From Azospirillum melinis (lineage in GTDB: Bacteria; Pseudomonadota; Alphaproteobacteria; Azospirillales; Azospirillaceae): a stretch of 44,813 bases of DNA. The stretch is taken from contig NZ_WHOS01000058.1 of NCBI RefSeq assembly GCF_013340935.1, forward strand, positions 1 through 44,813, written 5' to 3'. Shown in pieces: positions 8,811 through 17,195 of the stretch. Numbering within the stretch: the first letter of the stretch is position 1; the number at the start of each line of letters is the position of its first letter. A program made the position numbers and the translations under genes. The notes under the pieces were generated by a model. It had not been told where the DNA came from. It saw only the letters and a list, made by a program, of their open reading frames with translations, and did not search any database.

Positions 8811-10336
8811 TGGCACCGTCGCCCTCCCTCCCGGACACCGGACCTTTCCCGGTTGAGCTGTTGGAACGGGGCCGTCCGACCGGAGAGCGCTGGGCCACCG
8901 ATCCCGTCCCGTTTCCAGACGAGCTGTTCAGCAGTTGGCTGGCCCGGATGGCCCACGCCAACGCGATGGGTCCGGACAGCTTCCTGACTCATCTGCGACT
9001 GAAAAGCCGGATAGCGGTCGCCGATCCGGATCGTGAACAGGCGCCGCGCCTGATCGCCTACCTGGAACGCCAGACCGGTCATCGCGGCCGGATTGGCCCG
9101 CTGCAACGGTTTGCCCATCCGATTGGCCGGCCTTGGGCCGGCGCGGTTGTCGCCCCCCGCTTCTGTCCGCTGTGCTGGCGCGAGGATGCCAGCCCCTACC
9201 TGCCCTGGTTCTGGCGGGTTGACGTGGCAGCCGTGTGCGTCCGGCACAACCGGTTCCTCCACGACCGTTGCCCGCGGTGCCTTGCTGAACTGGTGCCGCT
9301 CCACGGCTCGGCGCGTCGTCCATTGTGGCGCTGCCACGCCTGTGGCACCGATCTTCGCACCGTCCCGGCCGCGAAGGCCCCGCGCACCGTGGTCCGGGGA
9401 CAGCAACTGCTCCTGGAGCTGGCAGCTCTGGCCGAAGACATCGACCGGCCGGACCTGATCGAGCATGCGCTGACCGCGTTCCGGGCTTTGGGCGACAAAC
9501 CGAACGACGCAGCCTGGCCCATTCGTCAGCGATTGCACGCGGTGGGCGCCTCCTTGGCCGCCGCCCATGGGGTGTTGGTGGCGTCGGCGACAGGGTCCAC
9601 CCGCACTCTCCTTCTGCAGCTCCTGACGGGGGGATCGCTGGATGCTCTCGACACGGCGGTTCTGCTGCCGGCCCGCTGCTGGCCGTCCATTGAAGAGGCC
9701 ATGCGGCCACCGCAACGACGACGGCGGCCGGTTGGAGCTGACCGTTCAGCCTTGGTGGGCGCCTATGCTCGGGTCTGGAGCCGGATAACCCCCGCCCGCG
9801 CCCTTGCCATCGGCCTGACCAGCGACGTCCGCTCTGCACCCGTGACCGAGGTACGGAGCGCGACTGTTGCGGACGTGAAAGCCGCGGCGCAGTTGCTCGA
9901 CCGACGGTCCGCAGCTGGCTCCGAAATCAAAAGCTGGATGGGGGTCATAAACGGGTGGCTGAATTCCCCCCGGGCTCACCTCACCATCGGCACCATCGAC
10001 ACCCGGGTCGTTCAGCTGGCCCTGTTCGTCGACGCCATCCTCACCGTTCTGGTGGTGGAGGCCGCGTTGGAGGATCAGCTCCCCACCTTTCTGCGGGTGC
10101 TCCGACAGGCGGTCCATCGACGGTGCCTTCTGGCGGGCGCCCAAGCCATGGATACCGGGGTCTCGCCAAACCGTGTGGTCCTGTTCGAAGCCGCCGGCTG
10201 GCGGCGTCATGGACAGGCGCCTTACCGGTTTGCCTGCGATTTCCTCATGGCGCCGCGCCACGGTCCGCCGGTCCACATGCGCTATGGCCTGTTGGATGAA
10301 GCCCAATCGTTCAGCGGCCGGGCGGCAGGAAGCTGA
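8810..10336 (+). CDS. tniQ: TniQ/TnsD-like target-selection protein
   Basis: About 508 residues. The N-terminus has the TniQ signature (PVPFPDELFSSWLARMAHAN), followed by a zinc-binding region with paired cysteines at residues 119/122, 154/157 and 175/178. The remainder is a long helical part. TniQ proteins guide the TniB-TniA machinery; in Tn5053/Tn402 insertion favours resolution sites next to resolvase genes, and the landing site here is consistent with that. The length is at the longer, TnsD-like end, which suggests a specific DNA-recognition part. ATG at 8810 is preferred; a GTG at 8807 is adjacent. The 3' end overlaps the convergent gene at 10311-11543 by 26 bp. Confidence 0.92.
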   Translation: MAPSPSLPDTGPFPVELLERGRPTGERWATDPVPFPDELFSSWLARMAHANAMGPDSFLTHLRLKSRIAVADPDREQAPRLIAYLERQTGHRGRIGPLQRFAHPIGRPWAGAVVAPRFCPLCWREDASPYLPWFWRVDVAAVCVRHNRFLHDRCPRCLAELVPLHGSARRPLWRCHACGTDLRTVPAAKAPRTVVRGQQLLLELAALAEDIDRPDLIEHALTAFRALGDKPNDAAWPIRQRLHAVGASLAAAHGVLVASATGSTRTLLLQLLTGGSLDALDTAVLLPARCWPSIEEAMRPPQRRRRPVGADRSALVGAYARVWSRITPARALAIGLTSDVRSAPVTEVRSATVADVKAAAQLLDRRSAAGSEIKSWMGVINGWLNSPRAHLTIGTIDTRVVQLALFVDAILTVLVVEAALEDQLPTFLRVLRQAVHRRCLLAGAQAMDTGVSPNRVVLFEAAGWRRHGQAPYRFACDFLMAPRHGPPVHMRYGLLDEAQSFSGRAAGS

Positions 10337-11543
10337 GATCGCAAGCCCAGACCCGCTCACCGCCGCGGTCGGCGATGTCGCGCACCACGCCGGCCTTGGC
10401 GAGCTGCTCCACCAGCAGATGCACCCCGCGCAGCGACAGGCCGCAGCGCCCCTTCAACTCGCCTGCCGCCCGGCTGATGGTGAAGGCCGGCCGGTCGTGC
10501 AGCCAGTCGAGCACGTCGGGCAGGCGCGAGCTGCTGCGCCGCGGCGTGGCGGCCAGCCGCGCCTCCCAGTGTTCCTGGACCAGATCGAGATGGCGCAACC
10601 GTTCCAGCTCATGCGCCACCAGCTCGGGAACGCTGTCGAGGACCCAGCGGGTCCAGGCACCCTCGGTCCCGGCCAGGGCGAGGCGGTAGCCGGTGACGTC
10701 GCGGGCGAGCGCTGCCGTCAGCGGTGGCCAAGCGTGATGCAGCCGGCAGGCCTCGCGGATCAACTCGGGGGCGGCGAGCCACACCACCACGCTCCACCAG
10801 GAGGTCGGCGGCCGTTCCGCCGCGACCGCGGCCCGCAAGGCGGCACTCTCGGCATCGTCGTCCGGACCGCGGCGCTCCGGCGCTCCCGGATCGGGCCGCA
10901 GCGCCAGGGCGCGGATCGCCGACGCCGCCCCGAGCAGGCCGGGCGCAGCTGCCAAAGCCTCAGCCACCGCCTCCAGCGCCGGACCGGCATCGGCGGCGCG
11001 CGCATCGCCGAGGCCGACCGGACGGCCGCCCTGAGCAACACTCCAGCGCCGGTGCAATTCGTCCAGCCAGGGCCGGGTCCAGGGCGTCAGCGGCGGCGGG
11101 GTAGTACCGGCCGCATCGCCTTCCACGTCCTCCAGATCTTCGCCGTCCCCGAGGTCGACCGCCTCCAGGGCGGCGATCGAGGCGCGCACCGCGGCCACGA
11201 CGTCCCCTGGGTCTACCTCCCTGGCCGGGACCGCTGCGGGCCGGACGGAGGTGCGCTCCGGCGGCAGGGCGGCGGTCAGGCCAGCCGGCAGCTGGGCGAA
11301 CAGCGGCACCAGCAGGGCGGCGCGGGCAGCCTCGCCCTGGGCGTGCTCCGGCGCGGCGAGGGCGCGCTGGAAGTCGTGGGCGTCGAGGCGGTGGCCGTCG
11401 AGGCGGATCACCGCGGCGGCCGAGCGGCGGGCGGCATCGGCGGCGAGGCGTCGGCGCCGCGCCGGGTCGGCGAGGGCCTGGTCGAGGCGGCCGAGCGCGC
11501 GTTCGGCGGCGAGCAGAGCGGGGAGAAGGGAGAGGAGGATCAT
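10311..11543 (-). CDS. Winged-helix-like partner of the tyrosine recombinase (DUF1612-like, tentative)
   Basis: A 410-residue protein rich in Ala, Arg and Leu. The N-terminal ~100 residues are helical (LLPALLAAERALGRLDQAL, AVIRLDGHRLDAHDFQRAL). A variable acidic linker lies near residues 115-150 (DPGDVVAAVRA, DLGDGEDLEDVEGD), and the C-terminal ~70 residues look like a winged helix (VLDWLHDRPAFTISRAAGEL, LVEQLAKAGVVRDIADR). This resembles RHE_PE00001/DUF1612-type proteins, and the interrupted host gene has the same layout, but I cannot confirm the family. It is divergent from the tyrosine recombinase, with 172 bp of repeat-containing DNA between them. In Tn4651 a recombinase (TnpS) and an auxiliary protein (TnpT) are arranged the same way around the resolution site, which suggests an accessory or regulatory role. 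The start at 11543 has TGGAG a few bases upstream. Confidence 0.7.
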   Translation of the reverse strand: MILLSLLPALLAAERALGRLDQALADPARRRRLAADAARRSAAAVIRLDGHRLDAHDFQRALAAPEHAQGEAARAALLVPLFAQLPAGLTAALPPERTSVRPAAVPAREVDPGDVVAAVRASIAALEAVDLGDGEDLEDVEGDAAGTTPPPLTPWTRPWLDELHRRWSVAQGGRPVGLGDARAADAGPALEAVAEALAAAPGLLGAASAIRALALRPDPGAPERRGPDDDAESAALRAAVAAERPPTSWWSVVVWLAAPELIREACRLHHAWPPLTAALARDVTGYRLALAGTEGAWTRWVLDSVPELVAHELERLRHLDLVQEHWEARLAATPRRSSSRLPDVLDWLHDRPAFTISRAAGELKGRCGLSLRGVHLLVEQLAKAGVVRDIADRGGERVWACDLSFLPPGR

Positions 11544-11578
11544 CGCGGCTCCAGGAAAGCCGCGTCAGGTTAGCCGAT

Positions 11579-11673
11579 TGCAGTGATTTTTACTAACTGC
11601 ACCGACATCGAAGGGTAGGAAAAACCGGCTTTTGATAACACTTCGATAATGACAGTTATCAATGCGTTATCAA
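11579..11673. promoter_or_regulatory. Repeat-rich divergent intergenic region, candidate operator or resolution site
   Basis: Between the divergent winged-helix-like gene and the tyrosine recombinase lie TTGATAAC at 11632-11639 and two copies of its complement GTTATCAA at 11655-11662 and 11666-11673, set 11 bp (about one helical turn) apart. A separate inverted repeat, TGCAGT/ACTGCA, is at 11579-11584 and 11596-11601. Such an array suits a recombinase core site with accessory sites, or an operator controlling both genes. Function is inferred from position. Confidence 0.5.
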
Positions 11674-11715
11674 TATCCGATAGACCCCGGCGCTCGGCGC
11701 CGCTAGGATGGCGCC

Positions 11716-13113
11716 ATGCCCACAGACCGCACGCTGACGGCCCCGGACGCCGCCGTTCCCTTCGCGTTTGAGCCGATCCTGTCAGCCGATGACGTTGATC
11801 GCCTCCGCGCCGCCTTCGCCACCCGGACGATCGCGGCGTCCACCCGACGCGCCCTGCTCGGCGACGGGCGTCTGTTCGTGAGTTGGTGCGGACAGACCAA
11901 GCGCCAAGCGATGCCGGCCAGCCGGGAGACGGTGGACGCTTTCCTTGCCGCGGCGGCGGCCGACGGCCGGTCGACCGCCACCCTGCGGCGCTACCGCAGT
12001 TCGCTCGCCTGGTGGCACGCCGCCGGCGGCTTCGCCAATCCGTGCGCCGGGTCGGCCGTGGCGGTGCCGGTGCCCGCGACCACCCTCACCGATGCCGCCA
12101 TGGCCGCGCTGCGTGCCTTCATGGACCTCGCCCAGCGCGGTTACGCCCCCGCGACGCTGCGCGCCACCGAAGCCGACGCCCGCCGGTTCGCAGCCTGGTG
12201 CGGACCGCAGGGGCTGTCCTGGCTGCCGGCCGATCCGGAAACGGTGCGGCGCTACATCCAGGAGATCGGCACGGCCCGCAAGCCGACGACCGTGGCACGC
12301 TACCTCGCGTCGATCGCCTTGCTGCACCGGGCCGCTGGCCACGAGAATCCGTGCCGGCACTGGCGTGTCGACTTGGAACGCCGTGGCCATGCCCGCTTGC
12401 CGCATGGCCAGCGGCGGCAGGCGGCCGCCCTGACCGACGCCGTGCTGGCGCCGATCCTCGACCGTCTCGATCCGGAGCAGCCGGATCGGTCGAAACCGCT
12501 GAAGCCGATCGATCTCCGCGACCGGGCGCTGCTGCTGGTCGGTCGCGACACCCTGGCCCGCGCCGATGAGTTGGTGGCCTTGCGTTGGGACGACCTCCAT
12601 CCGGTCGACTTGGCCTTGAACCCGGACGCGCAGCCGGGCGAGGCGACCATCCGCATCCGTCGCTCCAAGACCGATCAGGAGGGGCACGGGGCCGAGGCTT
12701 GGCTCTCGGCCGAAACCGTTGCGGCGCTCACGGTTTGGCGGGCGGTGGCGCCGCGGTGGCCGGCCGAACCGGGGGATGAGGGGCCGCACACCCGGGACGG
12801 GGCTTTCCTGTTCTGCCACCTGTCGCGCAGCGGCGCCGGCGAGCGGATGAGCCCGGCGGCGGTGCGCCGCGTGGTGGAGCGGCGCACCGGCGAAGCGGAC
12901 CCGCTCGCCGTCGGCTTCAGCGGCCACAGCTTGCGCGTCGGCGCCGCCCAGGATCTGCTGGCCGCCGGCGTCGACCTGCCCGGGCTGATGCAGGCGGGAC
13001 GCTGGTCCTCGCCGGTGATGCCGGCCCGCTACACCGAGCGCCTGCGGGCGACGCGCGGCGCGGTGGCGCGGGTCCGGCGGGAAAAGGGAAAGGACGGGAG
13101 GAAGCCGCTGTAA
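11716..13113 (+). CDS. Tyrosine recombinase with duplicated core-binding segment
   Basis: A 465-residue tyrosine recombinase. The catalytic set is complete: Arg282 (LARADELVALRW), Lys318 (RRSKTDQ), His404 and Arg407 (GHSLRVGAAQ), Trp430 (GRWSS) and Tyr439 (PARYTERL). The N-terminal half is unusual: two consecutive SAM-like, phage-integrase-N-type segments, at about residues 35-105 and 130-210, share the pattern T-R-x-x-x-x-D-x-R-x-F-x-x-W-C-G...T-x-x-R-Y-x-x-S...NPC. Inside a TniABQ element it most likely resolves cointegrates, the job of TniR in Tn5053. The start at 11716 has AGGATGG upstream. Insertion of an integron-like or island integrase as cargo is the alternative. Confidence 0.9.
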   Translation: MPTDRTLTAPDAAVPFAFEPILSADDVDRLRAAFATRTIAASTRRALLGDGRLFVSWCGQTKRQAMPASRETVDAFLAAAAADGRSTATLRRYRSSLAWWHAAGGFANPCAGSAVAVPVPATTLTDAAMAALRAFMDLAQRGYAPATLRATEADARRFAAWCGPQGLSWLPADPETVRRYIQEIGTARKPTTVARYLASIALLHRAAGHENPCRHWRVDLERRGHARLPHGQRRQAAALTDAVLAPILDRLDPEQPDRSKPLKPIDLRDRALLLVGRDTLARADELVALRWDDLHPVDLALNPDAQPGEATIRIRRSKTDQEGHGAEAWLSAETVAALTVWRAVAPRWPAEPGDEGPHTRDGAFLFCHLSRSGAGERMSPAAVRRVVERRTGEADPLAVGFSGHSLRVGAAQDLLAAGVDLPGLMQAGRWSSPVMPARYTERLRATRGAVARVRREKGKDGRKPL

Positions 13114-13176
13114 CGGACCGGGATCATTGGCAATTACATTTGGACGATCGGACTTGAAATTCGATTGAACAGCACT

Positions 13177-13374
13177 TCACTCCTTGGCGTGCTCCTGCGG
13201 CTGCGCACCACCGTCGTCGTCCCAGCCACGAAGCCGGGCACCACGCTCCAGCTGGCGTTGCCGCTCATCTGCAATGCTCACGGCAACCGGGAACGCCGAA
13301 GCGGTCTGAATGAACATTTTCCCGCGTAGAAAATGGACCGACGACGGACGCTTGCTTGGCTGGGTGGCGTGCAT
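13177..13374 (-). CDS. Small hypothetical protein (65 aa)
   Basis: A 65-residue basic protein (FIQTASAFPVAVSIADERQR, then RGWDDDGGAQPQEHAKE). No family is recognised. It is kept because a strong ribosome-binding site (GGAGAGGAG) lies 7-8 bases before the ATG and the gap around it is otherwise empty. It is convergent with the tyrosine recombinase. Confidence 0.5.
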   Translation of the reverse strand: MHATQPSKRPSSVHFLRGKMFIQTASAFPVAVSIADERQRQLERGARLRGWDDDGGAQPQEHAKE

Positions 13375-13523
13375 GACAGCTTCTCCTCTCCGGTGCGGTC
13401 CAGTAGGAACTGGACTGACTGCACCGATCTTGCGTGTTCCTCGCCGTAACAGTCATCCCGGCATGAGGGTGAAGGCACCCGACCGGTCCTGACCCGGTTT
13501 TACGTGCCCTGCGAACCATCCCC

Positions 13524-13820
13524 CTACGAACCGTACTGGGGTTCCGTTTCCGCCAATGCCAGGATCCTGTCCAGTTCATCCGGGTCTATGAGCGCTGTCT
13601 GCGCCATGCCCGACCCTCCATTGGAGCGCCCATCGGCATGCGGCAGATGGATCCAGGTCGCAGTACGGCGATACACAGGGAAAGAGAGCGAGTCGATCAG
13701 CTCCTCGTCGGTTTCCACGACGTAGCTCCCCGCAGGTTGCACTCCGTCCATGCCGTTCAATTCAAAGGGACGGGTGACCGTCACGGTCCTGGTGGTTGTG
13801 CGGGTGAATGCGGTGCTCAT
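13524..13820 (-). CDS. Small hypothetical protein (98 aa)
   Basis: A 98-residue soluble protein. A Thr-rich N-terminus (TRTTTRTVTVTRPFEL) leads to a compact middle part (GVQPAGSYVVETDEELIDSL, TATWIHLPH) and an acidic C-terminus with IDPDELDRILALAETEP. The GSYVVETDEE segment is familiar from short uncharacterised proteins of alphaproteobacteria; no function is known. Start ATG at 13820 is chosen because the conserved-looking sequence begins there, although the frame extends upstream. It is transcribed in the same direction as the small membrane protein at 14047-14202. Confidence 0.7.
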   Translation of the reverse strand: MSTAFTRTTTRTVTVTRPFELNGMDGVQPAGSYVVETDEELIDSLSFPVYRRTATWIHLPHADGRSNGGSGMAQTALIDPDELDRILALAETEPQYGS

Positions 13821-14046
13821 CGAACGGTGCTCCCGTGCGTGTCCGGCGGTTTCTGAAGGTGCTCTCCGGGTCAGGTCGCCGGTTGGACGAATGACCTGGT
13901 CATCGCATTTTGATGGCGAGGTAGGTGCCCGTTCGAAGTGACGGGCTTGCGGCGGATGGCATCCTGCAGATGCGCACCGGGTGGTTGGGCGCAGCCGCCG
14001 TCGCAGCCGTCGTCTTTGCAGGACGTTCATCTTGCAGCAGACACTG

Positions 14047-14202
14047 CTATCCGCTGAAGCCCGAGAACGCCAACCCTGCGAGAAAGCCGACTGACATGCC
14101 AAGTGTCAGATAGGCCATGCTTTTCCATTTCGGCGCGGACAAAGCCCAGGCCGCACGCTCTGAAGCGGTCCACTCTGATAGCGTCGTATTCCTGAGCGTC
14201 AT
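14047..14202 (-). CDS. 51-residue small membrane protein
   Basis: The minus strand from ATG 14202 to TAG 14047-14049 encodes 51 residues. A polar first half (RNTTLSEWTASERAAWALSA) is followed by one membrane segment (YLTLGMSVGFLAGLAFSGF). GGGAGG lies just before the ATG. No family is recognised; it is probably an inner-membrane single-span protein. It is easily missed because of its length. Confidence 0.6.
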   Translation of the reverse strand: MTLRNTTLSEWTASERAAWALSAPKWKSMAYLTLGMSVGFLAGLAFSGFSG

Positions 14203-14419
14203 CGCAACCTCCCGCTACGGGTTTCATAATCAATATGGTGGCAATAATTTACATAACAATAATCGTCTCCAAATATTTACACCGAAGCTCATTTGATATA
14301 AAATCACATGCACTTTGATTGTCTTAATCAATATGCGGTTTTTCTGCCTCAATTTGGAATGCGATACTTTCCTCCGCTCCATCGGGGCAGGTCGCGGCGA
14401 CGCCGTTGCGATGCCCGGC

Positions 14420-15043
14420 TCAAGACGTCATGAACCGGACTGCCTCAACCGATTGCCAGATGGTGAAAGTCGCAACGAAGAGAACGGTGGCGGCGGCGGT
14501 CAGGGACAGCGCCAGCAACACCCCGTCCTCCTCGAGGTAAGCCAGGGCGATCAGCATGATCGTCACGGCCGGCACGATGTTGCTCAGGGGAATCGGGACG
14601 AAGAAGACGCTTGTCAGCGCGAAAACGACCAGCCCAACAACGCGCGTCGTCGCGTCGAACGGCGTCTTCCAGCGCGGGTGTATGACCGTCTCCATGCGCC
14701 TCAACACCGGCACGGCACGATCGATCAGTTGGACCAGGCGCCGTGTCGAAAAGCGCCGGGACGTGATCATCCGGGGAAACACCGGACTCGCGCGCGCCAG
14801 GATCATCTGGATCGCGGGAATGGTCAGCAGCAGCCCGACGACCGGCGAGGTTCCCGGCGCCAGCCCGATCAGCGCCAGCAGCAGCAGAACGATGCCGAAG
14901 GAGCGCTTGTGGAGTTTTTCCAGCAGCCAGCCGAGCGTGACGCAGTCGGCCGGAGCCTCGTCCAGCAAGCCACGCAGAACCTCGGATGTCGGGATATGCA
15001 GCGTCATGGCCGCCTCGCTCCGGCCGTTTGGGATCGTCGCCAT
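14420..15043 (-). CDS. exoD: ExoD-family exopolysaccharide-related membrane protein
   Basis: A 207-residue integral membrane protein of the ExoD family, first known from Rhizobium exopolysaccharide synthesis and alkali tolerance. Visible features are TSEVLRGLLDEAP at the start, hydrophobic segments around FGIVLLLLALIGLAPG, VVGLLLTIPAIQMIL, VVGLVVFALTSVFFVPIP and TIMLIALAYLEEDG, and a conserved basic loop MITSRRFSTRRLVQLIDR. The biochemical role is unknown. It lies 7 bp downstream of the sensor kinase gene and is probably co-transcribed with it. ATG at 15043 or 15007 could be the start; the second has a GAGGCGG-like site. Confidence 0.85.
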   Translation of the reverse strand: MATIPNGRSEAAMTLHIPTSEVLRGLLDEAPADCVTLGWLLEKLHKRSFGIVLLLLALIGLAPGTSPVVGLLLTIPAIQMILARASPVFPRMITSRRFSTRRLVQLIDRAVPVLRRMETVIHPRWKTPFDATTRVVGLVVFALTSVFFVPIPLSNIVPAVTIMLIALAYLEEDGVLLALSLTAAATVLFVATFTIWQSVEAVRFMTS

Positions 15044-15050
15044 CGGGCGG

Positions 15051-16244
15051 TCACGCCGGGATCGACACCGTGACGGTGGTGCCGGGGCCGGAGCTGACGG
15101 TCACGCCGCCCTCGATCTGCTTGGCCAGCAACTCCATCAGGGTGAGGCCGAGCGAGCCGGTCCGCCGTTCATCGGGCATGCCGACGCCGTTGTCACCGAT
15201 GGTCATGCACAGAAGGCTGCGCGAGCTGTGGCGGAACGAGACGGCAATGCGGCCGGGGCGTCCATCGGGGAAGGCGTATTTCAGCGCATTGATCATCGCT
15301 TCGTTGGCGATGAGGGCCAGCGGGATGGCCTGATCCGGCTTCAGAAAGGCCTCGTCGGCGTCGACGTCCAGCACGATGTTCGGGCTGGGTGCGGCCCCGA
15401 AGGACGCCAGCAGGTCACGGCACAGCATCGCCAGATACCCGCCGAACTCGATCTCCTGCAGCCCCTGCGCCCGGTAGAGCTTCTCGTGGATCTCGGCCAT
15501 GCGGTCCAGCCGCTCTACCGCACTGCGCAGCGCCTCCTGCACGGCCACTTCCTGGCTCTGAGCGATGCTCAGCTGGATGCGCAGAAAGGACGAGGCCATC
15601 TGCAAGGTGTTCTTGACGCGGTGGTTCACCTCCCGCATCAGGTCGTCCTTGTCGCGCAGAAGTAAATCCTTGTCGTGCAGTGTGTTGCGCAGCACCCGTT
15701 CCACTTCGATGCGGCGCTCGACTTCACTGGCGAGCTGGCGGTTGAGTTGGTCCAGCCGCTCGGTCCGCGACGAGACACGGCGGTCGAGTTCCTCGCTGAG
15801 CTGCCGCAATTGGTCTTCCGCCGCCTTGCGCTCGGTGATGTCGACAAAGGAGGCGAAGTGGTAGCGGATGCGTCCCTCCTCGAAGACGGGGGCGACATGC
15901 TGGAGCACCCACAGCAGCTTTCCGTCCTTCCGGTAAAGCTGCACCCCGCGCACGATGGCCTCCCCGGCGCGCACGGTCAGATCGATGGCGCGCCCCACCT
16001 CCGGGTCTGTGTCGGCGCCGGACAGGAGGTGATAGCTCCTGCCCAGCACCTCCTCCCGCGCGTAGCCGCTCAGCTTGATGAACGCGGCGTTGACGAAGAC
16101 GACCGGCACATCCGGCAGGGTCGGATCGGCGATCAGCATCGGCATCAAAGTCGATTCCGCGGCCACCACGAAGGGACCGCCACGCGCCTCCTCCGCATTG
16201 ACCATCTTCTCTGCGTCCTTCTGGTCGCGGGGATTACCGGGCAT
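15051..16244 (-). CDS. PAS-containing HWE/HisKA_2-type sensor histidine kinase
   Basis: A 397-residue soluble sensor kinase. Residues ~25-145 form a PAS domain of the LOV-like subtype (FVNAAFIKLSGYAREEVLGR, then a PAC segment ending FASFVDITERKAAEDQL). A coiled coil follows, then a HisKA_2-type dimerisation domain with phospho-acceptor His208 in EVNHRVKNTLQ, and a HATPase domain with LIANEAMINALKYAF and IGDNGVGMP. The GRNCRFLQ motif of true LOV photoreceptors is replaced by GRSYHLLSG, so the flavin-binding cysteine is missing and light sensing is unlikely unless the chemistry differs. The stand-alone receiver at 20873-21253 in the same transposon is a possible partner. It forms an operon with exoD. 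Confidence 0.88.
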   Translation of the reverse strand: MPGNPRDQKDAEKMVNAEEARGGPFVVAAESTLMPMLIADPTLPDVPVVFVNAAFIKLSGYAREEVLGRSYHLLSGADTDPEVGRAIDLTVRAGEAIVRGVQLYRKDGKLLWVLQHVAPVFEEGRIRYHFASFVDITERKAAEDQLRQLSEELDRRVSSRTERLDQLNRQLASEVERRIEVERVLRNTLHDKDLLLRDKDDLMREVNHRVKNTLQMASSFLRIQLSIAQSQEVAVQEALRSAVERLDRMAEIHEKLYRAQGLQEIEFGGYLAMLCRDLLASFGAAPSPNIVLDVDADEAFLKPDQAIPLALIANEAMINALKYAFPDGRPGRIAVSFRHSSRSLLCMTIGDNGVGMPDERRTGSLGLTLMELLAKQIEGGVTVSSGPGTTVTVSIPA

Positions 16245-16594
16245 GCAACGCTCCCTGCGTTTGGCATTTCTTTCAAAAAGATACAGGTGCGGATCACAGG
16301 CTCATTATGCGCAAAAGTGGCGCCGACACATCGCCCGATGCCCCATCTGACAGTAAAACATATTAACTGCCCAGAAAAATAACTTCCTCGAAATCACGAA
16401 TTTAAAAATACCGATCACATGCCTTCGAACATCTTCTCCTTTTAGCTTACGATTTATAGTGATTTTCTCACAATTATATTTCTGCATCGATTGAATTTTT
16501 ACAGCGCAGCATAATATTTGCCTAAGTCATTCAGGTCGAGCCCGGCGCTCCCTGCCAGCACCCGACCACCATCCCGAACAGTCACGGAGACGAC
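16245..16594. other. AT-rich divergent intergenic region
   Basis: About 350 bp between the divergent kinase and phasin-like genes. It is markedly AT-rich from about 16260 to 16520. It must hold promoters in both directions, but I see no clear -35/-10, EcfG-type or operator match, and no gene. Confidence 0.5.
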
Positions 16595-17116
16595 ATGGAC
16601 GACGGCACGCACCCGACTCCCACCACCCGCCCCACCATTCACAGCGCCAGCGACGAGGCCGCGGCAAGTGCCGAGGCATCCAAGAGGCCCAACATCCGCC
16701 CCAGCATCCGCAGCGCCAGTGAAGAGCAGGCGCCGAAAGTCGGCGCAGCGGCAGCGCAGGCCTCCCGCAGCGTCGGCCAGCAGTCGAGGCCCTGGCCGCC
16801 GAAGCTGCCCGGCAGCGGCAGTATGGCTGGTCTTCCGGATGCCGGACGGGCGATGGAATCCGGCAATGCTCTGGCAGCGGGTTATGGAGGGGTCTTCTCG
16901 GAGGCCGTCACCTTCATGAACCAGGCGGTCGACCGCCAGAACGAGATGATGAGCGGCATGCTCCGGGCCCGTGGCCCGCAGGACATCATGATGGCGGGCA
17001 GCCGCTACCTGCTCGGCGGCTGGCTGGCCTTCTTCGAGGTCAATGTCCGCATTTCCCAGGCTGCATCCCGCTTTGCGGAAGACGCCAAGTACAACCCGGC
17101 TCGGCCCGGCCTCTGA
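16595..17116 (+). CDS. Phasin-like protein
   Basis: A 173-residue protein. The first ~75 residues are disordered and contain two imperfect copies of RPxIxSASxE (RPTIHSASDE, RPSIRSASEE). The C-terminal ~80 residues are amphipathic helices (VFSEAVTFMNQAVDRQNEMM, YLLGGWLAFFEVNVRISQAA) of the type seen in phasin-family proteins, which coat polyhydroxyalkanoate granules or act as helical stress proteins. No strong motif confirms this. It starts a probable three-gene plus-strand operon with the two DUF2382 genes (gaps of 79 and 55 bp). Confidence 0.55.
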   Translation: MDDGTHPTPTTRPTIHSASDEAAASAEASKRPNIRPSIRSASEEQAPKVGAAAAQASRSVGQQSRPWPPKLPGSGSMAGLPDAGRAMESGNALAAGYGGVFSEAVTFMNQAVDRQNEMMSGMLRARGPQDIMMAGSRYLLGGWLAFFEVNVRISQAASRFAEDAKYNPARPGL

Positions 17117-17195
17117 CACCGTTGGGATCCAGCCGCCTCGTTCCAGCTTCCTGGCCCCGCGGAACCGCGGCACCAGCACCGCAGGAGGACCTCCG

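Noticed and set aside
10173..11573. Long plus-strand frame opposite the winged-helix-like gene
   Set aside because: The minus-strand reading has a start with ribosome site, layout similarity to the interrupted gene and helical patterning; the plus-strand product is Gly/Arg/Gln-rich without a domain.
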